A DNA stretch of 64,000 nucleotides from Cokeromyces recurvatus (GCF_025118155.1 NW_026251424.1:163264-227263), one strand, 5' to 3'. Numbered from the stretch's first letter, positions 47,110 through 59,175 are shown. A program made the numbers and translations. Notes: generated by a model from the letters alone, not told the origin.

Positions 47110-47292
47110 TTGATATAGATTTCTTAATTCCAGTCGAAGGATTCTGGTCCAAGCTGAAAATGGTAGTAAACAATGATCTTTCCTCAGTCAGAAAGAATGA
47201 AAAAATCACTGAGCGTATCCGCAATGCGTCAGTACATATCAGTAAGGAATATTGTGAGAAATGGATACGACATTCTCTATCATTCTGGTAGA
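47110..47292 (+). pseudogene. C-terminal relic of DDE transposase (Tc1/IS630 type)
   Basis: Open frame reading PVEGFWSKLKMVV then RKNEKITERI and EYCEKWIRHSLSFW followed by a stop. This is the characteristic end of Tc1/mariner-IS630-like transposases: the NPIEEFWSKLK block with the third catalytic acidic residue, and the closing WIRHS motif. Here NPIE is changed to IPVE, and everything upstream is lost. It belongs to the same superfamily as the relic at 3960-4345 but covers the part missing there. Confidence 0.65.
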
Positions 47293-47738
47293 GATGCTTA
47301 AACTGTGAAAAATGTTTGTAAAAAAAAAAAAAAAGGATAAAAATCTTATTAAATGGCAAAGTATAAGCTTGATGTTCACTTTTATTTCTTTTTGTTTGAT
47401 GTATTAAGTGCTGCTTTAAGTGAGTGTTTTAAGTACCTTGCTTCATACTTAGTGTCCCATTTTCAAAATGTCTCGTTTTCACATAATGTCCCATTTTGGA
47501 AATGACCGTCTCACTTCTTTTTAAAAACGACAAATGATTTTTTTTTATTGGACCAAGCTATTCTCTTGGACTGTAATGCAATATGCACATCTGTCAATTT
47601 TCCCAATAAAAAGATTTTCATAATTTACTGCAGGATCTAACAGTCACAATTCGTAGTCTTCACGTAAAAATTAAGCATTGTTTTAATTTATCTTTTTCTG
47701 ACAGCCTTTATTTCTATTCATGGTTTTTTGTTAATTCG

Positions 47739-50700
47739 ATGTCTCAATTGAACTCTGATGACCTTGATGATGAATGGGATGACTTTACACCAAGCCTTCA
47801 AGATATATTATTCGAAAATTTAGAAAATGCTGAAAATAATGCAAGAATGAGGCACAATGTAATTGATCAGATAATCAGCTTATACTATACACATTTATTT
47901 ATAATAACTTGATTTAATACCTTTAGGATGATGATTATCAGACAAATAGTGAGATAGACAGTGATATATTAACTAGCTTTTCATCATCTAAAGCTGCCTT
48001 TGATGTATTTCTCGATGAATTATTTGAAATACCATTTAAAGTGAAGACCGAAAAAAGTAAGAATGCTGCTCTAAATGAGATTTCAACTAATGAACATCAT
48101 GAAAAAATATCATTATTAGGTTTGTATTATTACTAATAAATACATATATATACATACATATATATTATAACCCTATTTTTATATATTAATTAGTCATATT
48201 CATTTAAATAATTTAGATAATGCTAACAGTGAAAATAGAACTGTTGAAGAAAAAGGATACTTTCATGATTCTCAAGATGATAATATGTGGAGCGATTTTG
48301 ACATCAATCTATTTTCAAGTATAGAAAAAGAAGCTACCAACAATAACAGTCTTGATTCTAGTATACAACAAGAGCAAGATGATAATAAATCTAATAATAT
48401 GCCTATGTTTAAAACTGCTTCTAACAAAGCAATAAAACCTCCTTCAGAAACTGCAAAACAGAAAGCAATAGAAATTTTGATGGATAATCACAGTGAAGAT
48501 ATAATGACAAATGATGCGCCAAGTTTTAGTGGATTCTCAACTGCTTCTGGAAAACCACTGAAGCCAATTTCTGAAGAAGCAAAATTACGAGCACTAGCTA
48601 TTCTTCAAGATACTGATGAAACAGCAAATAAAACTCAATCTAAAGAAGCTAGTCCACCATTAATTGGATTTACAACAGCTTCTGGAAAAGCTATAAAGCC
48701 CATATCAGAAAAATCTAAACAAAAAGCTATTGCTTTATTTAAAGAAATCGAGGAAGAGACTAAAGATAGTACTAAATCAGATAACAAACTTGAAGAACCA
48801 CTGACTACCTTTAGTGAAAGAGGCATACAACTTGCAACTGAGCTATTTAAAGAAACTGATGTGAATGATTCAGTAATAAAGAATACACAAATGTCACATA
48901 AAAAAAGACCTCTTGATGAGCCTCTTGATAGACATTCTAAATATGAAAACATTTTAAACCAGTATGGTGGTTTTCAAATGGGCAATAATAGAAAAGGAGT
49001 TGAAGTTTCGAATATGGCAAAGAGACAAGCAATTGCGATATTTGAGAAAGACTCAGCAACATCCTCTCCTACAACAGATCAGCTTTCACAAAATGATATT
49101 AAATCAAACCCTATTTCTAGTACTTCTAACTCTCCAATTATACCTGATAATAGACCTTTAAAAAAAGGAAACAATGATACCCTAATGAAGCTTAGTGATA
49201 AGACAAATATACCATCTGTATCTAAATATAATAAACGTGTTTCTACAATGATGAAACAGAACAAGCCATTTAAATCACCAATTATTCATTCAAATATAGA
49301 ACTAACAAAAGCTGCTATTAAAAATAAAAGTACAAGCAAGACAAAAAGCTTACCAGTTTTTGATTTAAACAGTAGGGTTTATTATGATAATCACATTGTA
49401 AAGATAATTATATTGATTTTTTTTTTTATTCAAGTCCCCAATAATAGGTCTTTGCTTTCATCTTTAGGAAAGCCTTTACAATATAGTAAAGAAGAACTTT
49501 TGGCTAAGAATATGTAATTTTGTTTTATTTGTATTAATTCGATTATTGTTTACTTATTCTCCTTTTTTTTTTCGTAGACCTATTTCTGTGATTTACATGT
49601 CAGCTTCCAATGCTAAAAAATATATGTTTGAAGGGAACTGGGGATGGAAAGAAGCAGAAAAGAGTATGATAAATGCAGGCGCTTTATCTAATCGTATATC
49701 ATCTGCATGGGTTGAAAATCATTATGGGTTAATCGTTTGGAAAATTGCATGTTTGATTAGATCTTATCCTGATATCTTTAAAAATGATTGGAATTCACAA
49801 AAAGTATTAGATCAATTACTGTATAGATATGAACGAGAAATTAATCTAGGTCATCGACCTGTTTTGAAGAAAATTTTGGAGCAAGATGATATATCCGTAA
49901 AACATATGGTTTTATTTATATCAGATATTATAGAGATAAAATCCTCTTCTTATTATAATACTTGTAAGAATAAGAAATTGAAAAAAAAAGAAAAGAAATA
50001 GGGAGAGAGATAGCTAGGTAGTCGTATTAATATTTTTGTATAGCAAATAAGTTTCAATTAATTTTATCTGATGGCTGGTATCAGGTACCAGCTTGTATTG
50101 ATAAGAGAATGGAACAGGCTATTGAAAAAAAGAGACTAAAGATTGGATATAAACTTTCTATATGTGGAGCACAAATTATTGGCGATAGAGTCGCTCAATC
50201 ACCGTTAAGCATTAAAGATAATAGTACTATGCTTTCCATAACTACGAATGGTTGCTTACCTGCTCGATGGGATACTAAATTAGGGTATCAAAAGAAAAAG
50301 CTCATTATAAGAACACTTCCTACGATATTCGATGATGGTGGTCTTGTGCCTGCACTTGATATAGTTGTCTGTAGAAAAATGCCAATTCTTTACAGCGAAT
50401 CATTGCCTAATGGCACAATTGTAACACGAACTGCAAAAGAAGAAGAAGAAGTCCGGCGTATGGCGCATGGATATGGTCACTATGGTGGCCTTCATAGACA
50501 AAGTAGTTGCATATCAATTCCAAACTTTAGAACTGATCAAAGGACAAGCAATACACCCCATTTAGATAGGACTTTAAGTGAACCAAGGAGTTTTGAAGAT
50601 CGACGGGTTTCAGGCTATTTTAAAATTCGTATATGTGACTCTAATTCTCTCTCTAATCGACATTGGGCAACCTTATTATTGTCAAATGCAAATGAATTAA

Positions 50701-51369
50701 ATCATCTTGATATTGTAGAAGGGAATCGATACAAGATCTTCTTTGTGATGCCATATCAACCAAAAAATAAAAAATATTTAGGACTCGATTTAAAGACTAC
50801 ACGTATGACTCGATGGGAACCAGTTCCTAATATTAATATCACAAATACATATATACCAAGATTTTTAACTGAATGTAAAGATATCCGTCATCAAGATACG
50901 ATTTCTGATTTTGATCTTGTTATTTTAATATTACGTAAGCTTACATATATTTATACACACACATATATAGTATGGATTTAATAATTTACTTCCTAAATGT
51001 ATACATATTTATATAGAAATTGGAACAGCAACATTAGAGCACTTGAATGGTCGAAAGTTATGGCACCAAACCCTTCTTGTCACTGATGAAAGTGAAGGTA
51101 TTTGTCAAATAGACCTTAAGCTTCCTTTCAATCCTATTCCAGATATCAAAGGACAAGTTATTGGCCTAGTAAATGTACGATACGAGACTTATGACAGTAA
51201 ATTTGATATTACATGTTTAAAAGCAACAGATGAAACTGAAGTATTATCTAAAGCCTCATCCGCAGCTGAATATATGCAAAAAGGCCTTTCAAAACTTCGA
51301 AACTGGGTCCAATCAAATCCAGATCGTATTCATACAATAACAGAGCGTATACAAAATCTAATTCAATAA
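47739..51369 (+). CDS. BRCA2: BRCA2 orthologue, Rad51 mediator
   Basis: Loads Rad51 on single-stranded DNA in homologous recombination. Seven exons: 47739-47858, 47927-48119, 48217-49371, 49435-49513, 49578-49963, 50044-50934, 51017-51369; 1058 residues. Three clear BRC repeats (FKTASNKAIKPPS at about 168, FSTASGKPLKPIS at about 210, FTTASGKAIKPIS at about 255), each followed by an AIxLF-like second Rad51 contact, plus two decayed ones (LTTFSERGIQLATELF and GVEVSNMAKRQAIAIF). A fragment SSLGKPLQYSKEELL precedes the DNA-binding region: helical domain (WVENHYGLIVWKIACLIRSY, LLYRYEREINLGHRPVLKKI), OB1 (LILSDGWYQVPACIDKRM, CLPARWDTKLGY) and OB2/OB3. Introns are GT-AG. The 63-base intron 49372-49434 is a multiple of three and open, so it may be retained. 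Confidence 0.93.
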
Positions 51370-52383
51370 AAAATTAAAATAATAATAACCCATTATTTTA
51401 AATATTAATAACTATAAATACCCATAGATATAGACAATAAGTGTTTATTATACGCACACACACACATATATATATATACATGTATACGTATATATTAGTT
51501 TTGCCTTTATTCTTAAAGAAAAAAAAAATTGCTATACAGTAGCTACTTTTATACAAAACCATTTTCCTTAGTGGTTATAATATAACACTATATGTATACA
51601 TATTCTAGTTAGCAATAGTCAGATAATCATGCTTATAATTCTAGAGATTTGTATCTATTTATTGTCTTGTTTCTAGTGTTAAACGAACAAAAAAAAAAAA
51701 AAAAAAAAAGTGCGAAAATATGTATTAGCAATGCTATGCTTGATGATTTCAAACTTTAGATGATGTATTTAATAGAATAATCAGACAGATGCTAGCCTAC
51801 AGTAAAATCAAAGGAGAGAGAAAGAATGATCAATGATATAATTCGGAAGTATTAAAAAAAAAGAAAGTGTTTGCACTATACTATTAATTTAGTAAATAAT
51901 AGTAGAGTGCTTGTCGGTTAAAAGTATCTGTAATAAAAAAGATAATGATATAAATAATATTTATTTTTGTATCTATTTTCTTATTATCATAGACAAAAAA
52001 AACTTTGTAATGTTAATAAGCATATGAGAACAAGACTATTGCCACTGCATATAAATTTAGTATATTTATGATTATGCTGTTGTATGTAAAGTTTATTAGT
52101 ATATTTATGAAAACATGTAGCACAGTGACTGTGATGATGATTAAGCTATTGAATATAGTTTGATTGGAGCAATTAGAATCATATTTATATCTTTACCCCA
52201 TCTACCATATTAAAGTTTACTTGTAAATGACTGGCTAATGTTACAATAAAACTAGTCATTTCACACACTTATTAAAAACAAATAAATAGACGAAAGCAAA
52301 ACTCTTCAAAAGAAATTCTCTTTTTTTCTTTAATTTTTAAAAAGTTACTTTAAAATAAAATAAAATATCCCCTTCTCTTCATT
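51370..52383. other. Intergenic, no gene seen
   Basis: About 1 kb of AT-rich DNA between BRCA2 and catalase with CA/TA repeats just after the BRCA2 stop (51453-51497) and about 19 A at 51691. The last 60 bases, AAAATAAAATAAAATATCCCC, form the catalase leader. Confidence 0.5.
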
Positions 52384-54237
52384 ATGTCAAAGAATATTTT
52401 AACTACTTCCAACGGTAATCCTGTTGAAAATAATCAAACTTCTCAAACTGCTGGTCAGTGGGGCCCTATGTAATCTACTTATTGTATTTGTATTAAGCCA
52501 ATTATTAATTTGTACTTTTAACATTGATTATGTATAGCCTTATTCAAGACTTTCATTTAATTGACAAACTTGGTAAATAGATGCTTTATCAAATTACTTT
52601 CTGAATTTTGTATATTGTATGTTAACAATTTATCATTTATTTTTAGCTCATTTTGATAGGGAACGTATTCCTGAACGTGTTGTTCATGCTAAAGGTGCTG
52701 GTGCTCATGGTTTCTTTGGTATGATAAAAGATACGGATTATGATTTTTTTTTTAATGCAATCGTTTTTAATTCCAAATAGAGGTTACTCATGATGTTAGA
52801 CATCTTACAAAGGCCAAATTTTTAAGTCATATTGGTAAGAAGACTCCTGTATTTCTTCGCTTTTCTACTGTAGGTGGAGAGAAAGGTAGTGCTGATACTG
52901 CCCGTGATCCTCGTGGTTTTGCTATCAAGTTCTATACTGAAGAAGGTAAATAAATAGGGTAAAAGAGAAGAAGAAGAAAAAATAATAATTGCATAATGAT
53001 TTTATTTAGGTAACTGGGATATGGTGGGTAATAATACTCCTGTTTTTTTTATTCGTGATCCCTCCAAATTTCCAGGTATTTGACAGCATGTATAAAATAA
53101 CTAAAAAAAAATTAACAATATTTACTCGTAGACTTTATTCACACTCAAAAGAGAAATCCTCAAACTAATTGCGTTGATCCTGATGCTTTTTGGGATTTTC
53201 TTTCTCTTGTACCGGAATCCATTCATCAGGTTACAATTCTCTTTTCTAATCGTGGTACACCTGATGGTTACCGCCATCTTAATGGTTATTCGTCCCATAC
53301 CTTAAAACTTGTTGATGATAATGGTAACTTTAAGTACGTCAAATGGCATTTCAAAACAGATCAGGGTATTAAGAATTTGAAGGCAAAAAAGGCTGGTGAA
53401 CTAGCCGGTTCTGACCCTGATTATGCTACTCGTGACCTATTTAATGCTATAGAGCGCGGTGAATACCCTTCATGGTCTGTATATATTCAGGTTATGGATC
53501 CTGAAGATGCAAAAACGTATCGTTTTAATCCTTTTGATGTTACTAAAGTTTGGCCCCATAAGGTATATTAATGTTATATATAAAAATGAAAAAAAAAAAA
53601 AAACTTATCATAAAAAAAATGAAATATATCTCTTTAGGATTATCCTCTTCAACCTGTTGGTAAATTGACGCTGAATCGAAATCCTGAAAACTACTTTGCT
53701 GAAACAGAACAAGTTGCTTTCTCCCCTTCTCATATTGTACCTGGTATTGATGTTTCTCCCGACCGTATGTTACAAGGTCGTCTTTTCTCTTATCCAGATA
53801 CACATCGCCATCGTCTTGGTGTTAATTACGCACAAATCCCTATTAATCAGCCTCATTCACGTGTCTCTAATCATCAACGTGATGGCTTTATGTCTGTGTT
53901 AGGCAATGGCGGATCAGCTCCTAACTATGAGCCTAATTCTTCTGGTGGCCCATACCAAACTAATATTGCCGCTACTACTTTTACTGCTGAAGAAGTTCAA
54001 GGCTTAACAGGCCGTTTTACATACGAATTAAATGACAACGACTTTGTACAGGCAGGCAATTTATATCGTCTTTTGTCGGCTGAAGAAAAAACTGATTTGA
54101 TTAATAATATTGCAGGCCATCTTAAGAATGCTAAAAAACATATCCAAGAACGTCAAATTGGTCATTTTAAGCGAGCAGATCTTGAATATGGTCAGCGTAT
54201 TGAAGAAGCTATTTTAACTTTGAGTTCTAAAGCCTAA
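52384..54237 (+). CDS. Catalase, small-subunit clade
   Basis: Heme catalase degrading hydrogen peroxide. Seven exons: 52384-52469, 52538-52572, 52647-52718, 52781-52945, 53010-53075, 53132-53562, 53638-54237; 484 residues, the length of small-subunit catalases. The catalytic His is in [14 protein letters not shown], the Asn in [11 protein letters not shown], and the proximal heme Tyr in [14 protein letters not shown]. There is no signal peptide and the C-terminus (LSSKA) is not a canonical peroxisomal SKL, so it may be cytosolic or use an atypical signal. The short 5' exons mirror the intron density of neighbouring genes. Confidence 0.95.
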
Positions 54238-55206
54238 GTAACATATATTGATCATTTTTACTATGAAAATTCTTTATTATTATTATCTATCTTAATGAAT
54301 ATTTTATATGTGAAAGTTATTCTTTTTTTTTTAATAAGATCTATTGTTTATGCTTACTGAAATATATTTCACGAAAAATTTCTTATTGAATTACTACAAG
54401 AGTTCTTTTTTGATTAGAAGCTTTTATTGATATCTTGATCTTAAATTAGGAATATTTAATCTAAAGGATATGGCAGTAGACAATTTAAATTAAACATTTA
54501 AGATATGACTTTGATTCTACTTAATTAAACTCCAGAGTACTATACTATTTGACATAGTTAAATTCCTCAAATATCATTCGTTTTAGTCATTAGTAATTTC
54601 TTTTTGCTAGAATTCACCACAATAGTTTTAAATTAGCATGGCAGTACTATGATGATGTGATTGCTAAATGCTATTCACAGTCATTCTGGTTGGCAATACT
54701 CAACGATGTAGCTATCATGGTTGTGAGGTTTGTGACTTAATTTAATAAAATAAATAGTCATAATATAATAAATATAGCGCATTTCTATGATAATTCTAAT
54801 CACATAGATATTAAGTATATTTACCTCTGCATGAAAAAAAATAATTCATAAAATCCTACAACAAAAAATATATCTTCTTCTATTATTGTTCTGCTGAATA
54901 TAAATTTATAAAAGTAACTTTATAAGTTAAACTGGGGTAAACTAAGAATAATAAAAATACGCGTAATAATTGATTTTACTCAAAGTAAACAAAAGACATG
55001 AATATTTCTAATTAAACTGTTATTCTCTTCCATGGTTGCGCCATCAGATATAATTTATCATCATCCTTATACACAAAATATATAAATACTCTTATAACTG
55101 GATTAGATTAATAGGTAAGCTAGGATAAGTCTGAAAAAAAGGTAAACTGGTGTGAGCCTGTAAAAAAAAAAAAAAAAGGAGGTAAACTATTTCCTTTTCA
55201 ATTAAA
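54238..55206. other. Intergenic, no gene seen
   Basis: AT-rich with many stops in all frames. It separates the last host gene from the transposon zone and may itself be decayed repeat. Confidence 0.4.
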
Positions 55207-56418
55207 AATGAATGTTTCTCGTGATTACGCATTATGTTTGGAATTTACACCCAACAATGTCACAAAAGCAAGAAGCAAATTAGACAGCTATGATCCCTTC
55301 ACCTACAAAAAAAAATATATATATTTCACCAGCTCCTTCAAAAACCAATGAAGCCGAGAACAATATACTGCTAAGTAAGTAAATTAAAAACTTGTTCATA
55401 ACATTTTTAATATCTATAATTTAGGAAGTGATTCACAATTTTCACAATTTGTGAATGCAATTTTTATCACCTCAATATGGCCAACAATGAAAATTATGAA
55501 CTGAAAGCTGTCTGTGTCGAAGATATATTTAAAATTGTAAGGTTATATACCAACAAATTTGAAACAGAAACTCAGTTCACTTAATGGACCAAATCGAAAG
55601 TAAATTACACATAAGTAACTTTTTCCAGAAAAAGACAACAATCAGGAGCCTCTGCGCGTAAAAGAGATTGATACGTTTTAAAGCCTGAATTTCATGGTAA
55701 TCTTAAAACTGTTTTTTTTTTTTTTTTTTTTTTTTTTTTGTGAGCATCCACTTACTTTTTGTTTTGTTTTGTTGTATTGTGGAAATAATTGCAAAAAATG
55801 TTATATCTAGATTGGCCAACTATCAACAGCATTTGTAAAATTTGAAAAAAAGATTTTCTTTTGATTGGATATGTTCGCAAGTCTGTTGGACATGCAAATT
55901 ATAGAGATAAAAATATTCAAAAGATGGTGGACAATTTATATGATAGATATAAAGCTGATCAATGTTATGTATCATATTCATCTGAAGCCAGTAGCGATAT
56001 CGCTTCAAGGGATGTTAAAGGCAACGTTGAAGCATTAGCTAAATTATAAAATATTCATGACAACACCCAAGGTATTATATGTGTATATTTCCATGTGAAT
56101 TTAAAAGTATCAATTTCATTATTTTTTGTATACATATGATTAATGTTATATCCTCTTCTACTCAAAAGATATGTTTAGTTATTATCGATTATAGCGGTTT
56201 ATGCACAAATCATGCCAATGTCCTCTAATTTGTCAGGTGAGTAATTTTTCTAATAAAGCGTAGCTTTTGATGAGTACTGATTATTTCTGTAGTGATAACA
56301 AATCAGTTAAAAAAAATAATGGTGGATTGCTTCCCTTTCGTTTGTGATGTTGTCGTATATGATCGTAGACAAATTCTCCATGGCATTAACTTACTACTTC
56401 CATTTAATTGTCGAGAGT
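55207..56418 (+). pseudogene. Decayed mobile-element gene with GYVRKS recombinase-like motif
   Basis: Broken coding blocks on the plus strand in a consistent order: 55207 MNVSRDYALCLEFTPNN..KLDSYDPFTYKK; about 55480 NYELKAVCVEDIFKIVRLY; 55861-56049 LIGYVRKSVG..IQKMVDNLYDRYK..SSEASSDIASRD; about 56165 ICLVIIDYSGLCTNHANV; about 56320 DCFPFVCDVVVYDRRQ. Stops and a run of about 27 T separate them. The middle block resembles the N-terminus of serine recombinases (GYxRxS with the nucleophile-position Ser, later an Ser..RD pair), and I recall related proteins repeated in Mucorales genomes, so a mobile origin is likely. No catalytic claim is made; the likeness is by eye. A solo LTR-like repeat abuts its end at 56419. 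Confidence 0.5.
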
Positions 56419-56599
56419 TGTTGATAAGGTAGAGATAAAAAAAAGAAGACAGAATAAGATATGTTAAATATAATGAAGTGTTAGAAGTTTTAATATTATT
56501 TGATAAAGTGGATCAAGAGAGATTCAAGGAAATCTTGATAGAATTCCTTGATCGGCTTGTTTAATCAAGAAACATGACATTATAAGTCAGCTCATGACA
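56419..56599 (-). repeat. Solo LTR-like repeat (same family as 62613)
   Basis: On the minus strand it starts TGTCATGAGCTGACTTATAA at 56599 and ends CCTTATCAACA at 56419, so it has the TG..CA ends of an LTR. The first 130 bases align clearly with the plus-strand copy starting at 62613 (shared TGTCATGAGC, AATGTCATGTTTC, CTCTCTTGATC, AATAATATTAAAA, CTAACACTT). About 181 bp; no direct target duplication is visible in the flanking five bases. Confidence 0.65.
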
Positions 56600-57366
56600 G
56601 ATATTATGTAATACATCATTAAATACACAACAAACATGAATATTTGCAGTAAACATGTATTTCTTTTTATCTATAATTGAAATAATATAATGTATAATGT
56701 ATAATATATTTTTTATTTGAACATTTTAGAGTAAAAATTAATAAATATATGAACTTTAAAATTTTACCTATATTTTAAACATAACCTATTAAAGGTATAT
56801 CTTAGCTGATAATAGTTTTTCCGTTGTGACTGCTTTTATTTATGATGTTATATGTGAGGTAAATAAAAATTTTCATCAAATGTCGTTTCTTGACTTCTTG
56901 AGATACAAAAGAGTAAAACTTTAGACGGTATTAAACAAAAAATAACAAAGAATATAATTAAGTTTTTATAATATTTATTGATTGTCTTTATTTAAAATCA
57001 ATTATTTTTCGATATTTATATTAATTTTGCTACAAAATAAAGTTTATATGACAACAGGGAAAATCGTGATTGTAGTAAAGATGCATAAGTGTTGTCTTCT
57101 TGATTTTCTCATGTTGTCAATTGATTATGCCGACGTTTTCTATCTTCACAAATCATGCATAACTTCGACTTCTTCTTTCTCACGTCGGACTCCTTTACTG
57201 ATGGTTTAAATCTTCTCTTATTCAGTCTATTTATTCTGAACGGCAGATTATATTCCACTTCTATTGGCTGTGTATCTACTTCGTTGCTAATGAACTGGAC
57301 ACAAATGATAAGTAAATACTTATGTGAAAGGAAAATTAAGGAAGGTTCGAATCCTTAAGTGTTTTG
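56600..57366. other. Unassigned AT-rich DNA beside the retroelement
   Basis: No gene. A GGTTCGAATCC box at about 57345 looks like a tRNA T-arm but has no matching D-arm or acceptor stem. The minus-strand LTR starts at 57367. Confidence 0.4.
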
Positions 57367-57676
57367 TTAGTCTGCAAGAAAATATTTTTATTTTATGTTT
57401 TTATTTTCTTTTATTTAAAATATTAATCCTTGTTCCAAAAGTTCTTTTTCTTAAAAAAAATTGATTGCTGTTCAAAAGTCGTCTCTTTTTTTTTTTATCA
57501 AAATATTCTTCATTATATATTCATTTTTAAGACAGGGATAACCCCACGAAGATAAATAGATATTTAAAGTCCGTCCAAGCAAATATTATGTAATACCTGG
57601 CTTATCTAAGAGAATTCCTATATTCTGATTGGCTGAAATTTTGAGATTATAACTAAATCTACCACAACACGTAACA
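57367..57676 (-). repeat. Putative 3' LTR of the gypsy element
   Basis: On the minus strand it begins TGTTACGTGTTG right after the polypurine tract and ends GACTAACA, giving the 5-base inverted ends TGTTA/TAACA expected of an LTR; 310 bp. The matching 5' LTR is not in the window, so the boundary is inferred from these ends only. Confidence 0.55.
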
Positions 57677-57692
57677 AACCTCCCCCACTTAA
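57677..57692 (-). promoter_or_regulatory. Polypurine tract of the gypsy element
   Basis: Minus-strand AAGTGGGGGAGG lies between the integrase stop and the LTR start, the usual site for plus-strand DNA priming. Confidence 0.65.
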
Positions 57693-57700
57693 TCAAAATT

Positions 57701-59062
57701 TCAGCTTCTTGCTAACCATTCTTCGACTAATTGATATTTCTTAGCTTCTCTTACACAAGGTACCATTCTTGAGTGTTCTCTATAGGGTAAAAGATAATTT
57801 CCATTGACAGCACCATCTAATCTTCTAGAATTAGGACCCATAAGATGATATGTTGAATTTTTGTTAACCTTAACTACGACCATAGGACCAATCCATTTTT
57901 CAGCAAATTTATCCTGAGGGACGTGATTTTTCAATAAGACCTTATCTCCCACCTTGAACTGCATAGTTTCAGTTATTTCTTTATCATATCTTGCTTTCAT
58001 CTTTTCTTTCTTTTTCATTGAATTTGCAACCGCTTCTTCTCTTAATAATTTCATAACATTTGATATTTCTAATGACCTACGTTTGATTTCTTCATGAATT
58101 TGACCTTCTACATAATCATATTTAGGAGGAGACCACAAACTAGGTGTTCTTATTTCATAACCATATAATAGCATTGAAGGAGTATATCCTGTCGAATCAT
58201 TGACCATAGTGCGTAAACAGAATAAAGCATTATTAACATAAGCATCCCAAGGTTTCTTAATTTTATCATCCATTCTAATTTTTGCTATAGTTTGTACTAA
58301 GGTTTGATTCAATCTTTCCACTAATCCATTTGATTGAGGTCGATAAGCTGTAGTTGTTAAATGTCTACATTCTAATTTCTTTAATATAAAATCAATATAA
58401 TCCGCCTTGAAAGAAGAACCACGATCAGTCAATAAATATGTAGGTACACCATGAAATTGGAAAACATGATTATTAAGAAATTCTTCAGCAGTTTTAGCAG
58501 TAATGTCCTTACATGGAGCAGCAATAGGCCAACGTGTTAAATAATCAATACAAACTAACATAAAACGATTGCCAGTAGGAGTAGTATCCATTGGTCCAAC
58601 GGCATCTAATCCAATCATGAAAAATGGTCGTGACGGGGTCGGTATTGGTTTCATTTTGACAGTTCTTTTTCTTGGTACAATCTTTCGTTTTTGACAAACA
58701 TCACAAGCTCTAACTATATCGACTATCTTTTGATACATATTTTTACCTTCATATGATACAGATAGGCGTTCCCAAGTATTCTTTATCCCAAAGTGACCTT
58801 CACGATGCACCTTTGAAATTATATCTTCAATGTTTGCTTCATGTAAAATTTCCCTACCCATAGTATATTCAGTTGAACCATTAGAAGTATCAATAGGAAT
58901 TTTTCTATAGAGTTTCCCTTTATGAGCCAAATATTTTCTGGACTTGTTATAAATTCTTTTCTTGTTAACTGTATCAGAGTTTATAGGATATGTTCCCCGA
59001 GTGATATATAAATAAATTGCAACGTATAATGGATATTCCATGAGAGTATCTTGTGTATTCAA
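57701..59062 (-). CDS. Retrotransposon integrase region of pol
   Basis: Open frame of about 450 residues. It contains the H2C2 zinc-binding domain (HREGHFGIKNTW..CDVCQKRK), the DDE integrase core (GLDAVGPMD, LLTDRGSSFK, RPQSNGLVERLNQT, all three acidic residues present) and a C-terminal GPY/F-like module (FKVGDKVLLK, KWIGPMVVVKV). The first in-frame ATG is not a biological start: integrase is part of the polyprotein and is cut off from RNase H by a frame break and stops at 59060-59180. Confidence 0.85.
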   Translation of the reverse strand: MNTQDTLMEYPLYVAIYLYITRGTYPINSDTVNKKRIYNKSRKYLAHKGKLYRKIPIDTSNGSTEYTMGREILHEANIEDIISKVHREGHFGIKNTWERLSVSYEGKNMYQKIVDIVRACDVCQKRKIVPRKRTVKMKPIPTPSRPFFMIGLDAVGPMDTTPTGNRFMLVCIDYLTRWPIAAPCKDITAKTAEEFLNNHVFQFHGVPTYLLTDRGSSFKADYIDFILKKLECRHLTTTAYRPQSNGLVERLNQTLVQTIAKIRMDDKIKKPWDAYVNNALFCLRTMVNDSTGYTPSMLLYGYEIRTPSLWSPPKYDYVEGQIHEEIKRRSLEISNVMKLLREEAVANSMKKKEKMKARYDKEITETMQFKVGDKVLLKNHVPQDKFAEKWIGPMVVVKVNKNSTYHLMGPNSRRLDGAVNGNYLLPYREHSRMVPCVREAKKYQLVEEWLARS

Positions 59063-59175
59063 AAGTAAGTTTAACAGATCTTGATATATTTTTTTGTTTT
59101 GATAGAATCAGAATAACTATTTTTTTTTTTTGATGAGAGACTACTATTATATTTTCCTTTTCAGAGACGAGAGAG

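Noticed and set aside
57300..57366. tRNA-like T-arm GGTTCGAATCC next to the gypsy LTR, which could mean a tRNA gene used as Ty3-type integration site.
   Set aside because: No pairing acceptor stem, no credible anticodon stem and only a poor box A upstream, so it is not a tRNA; at most a decayed tRNA-derived fragment.
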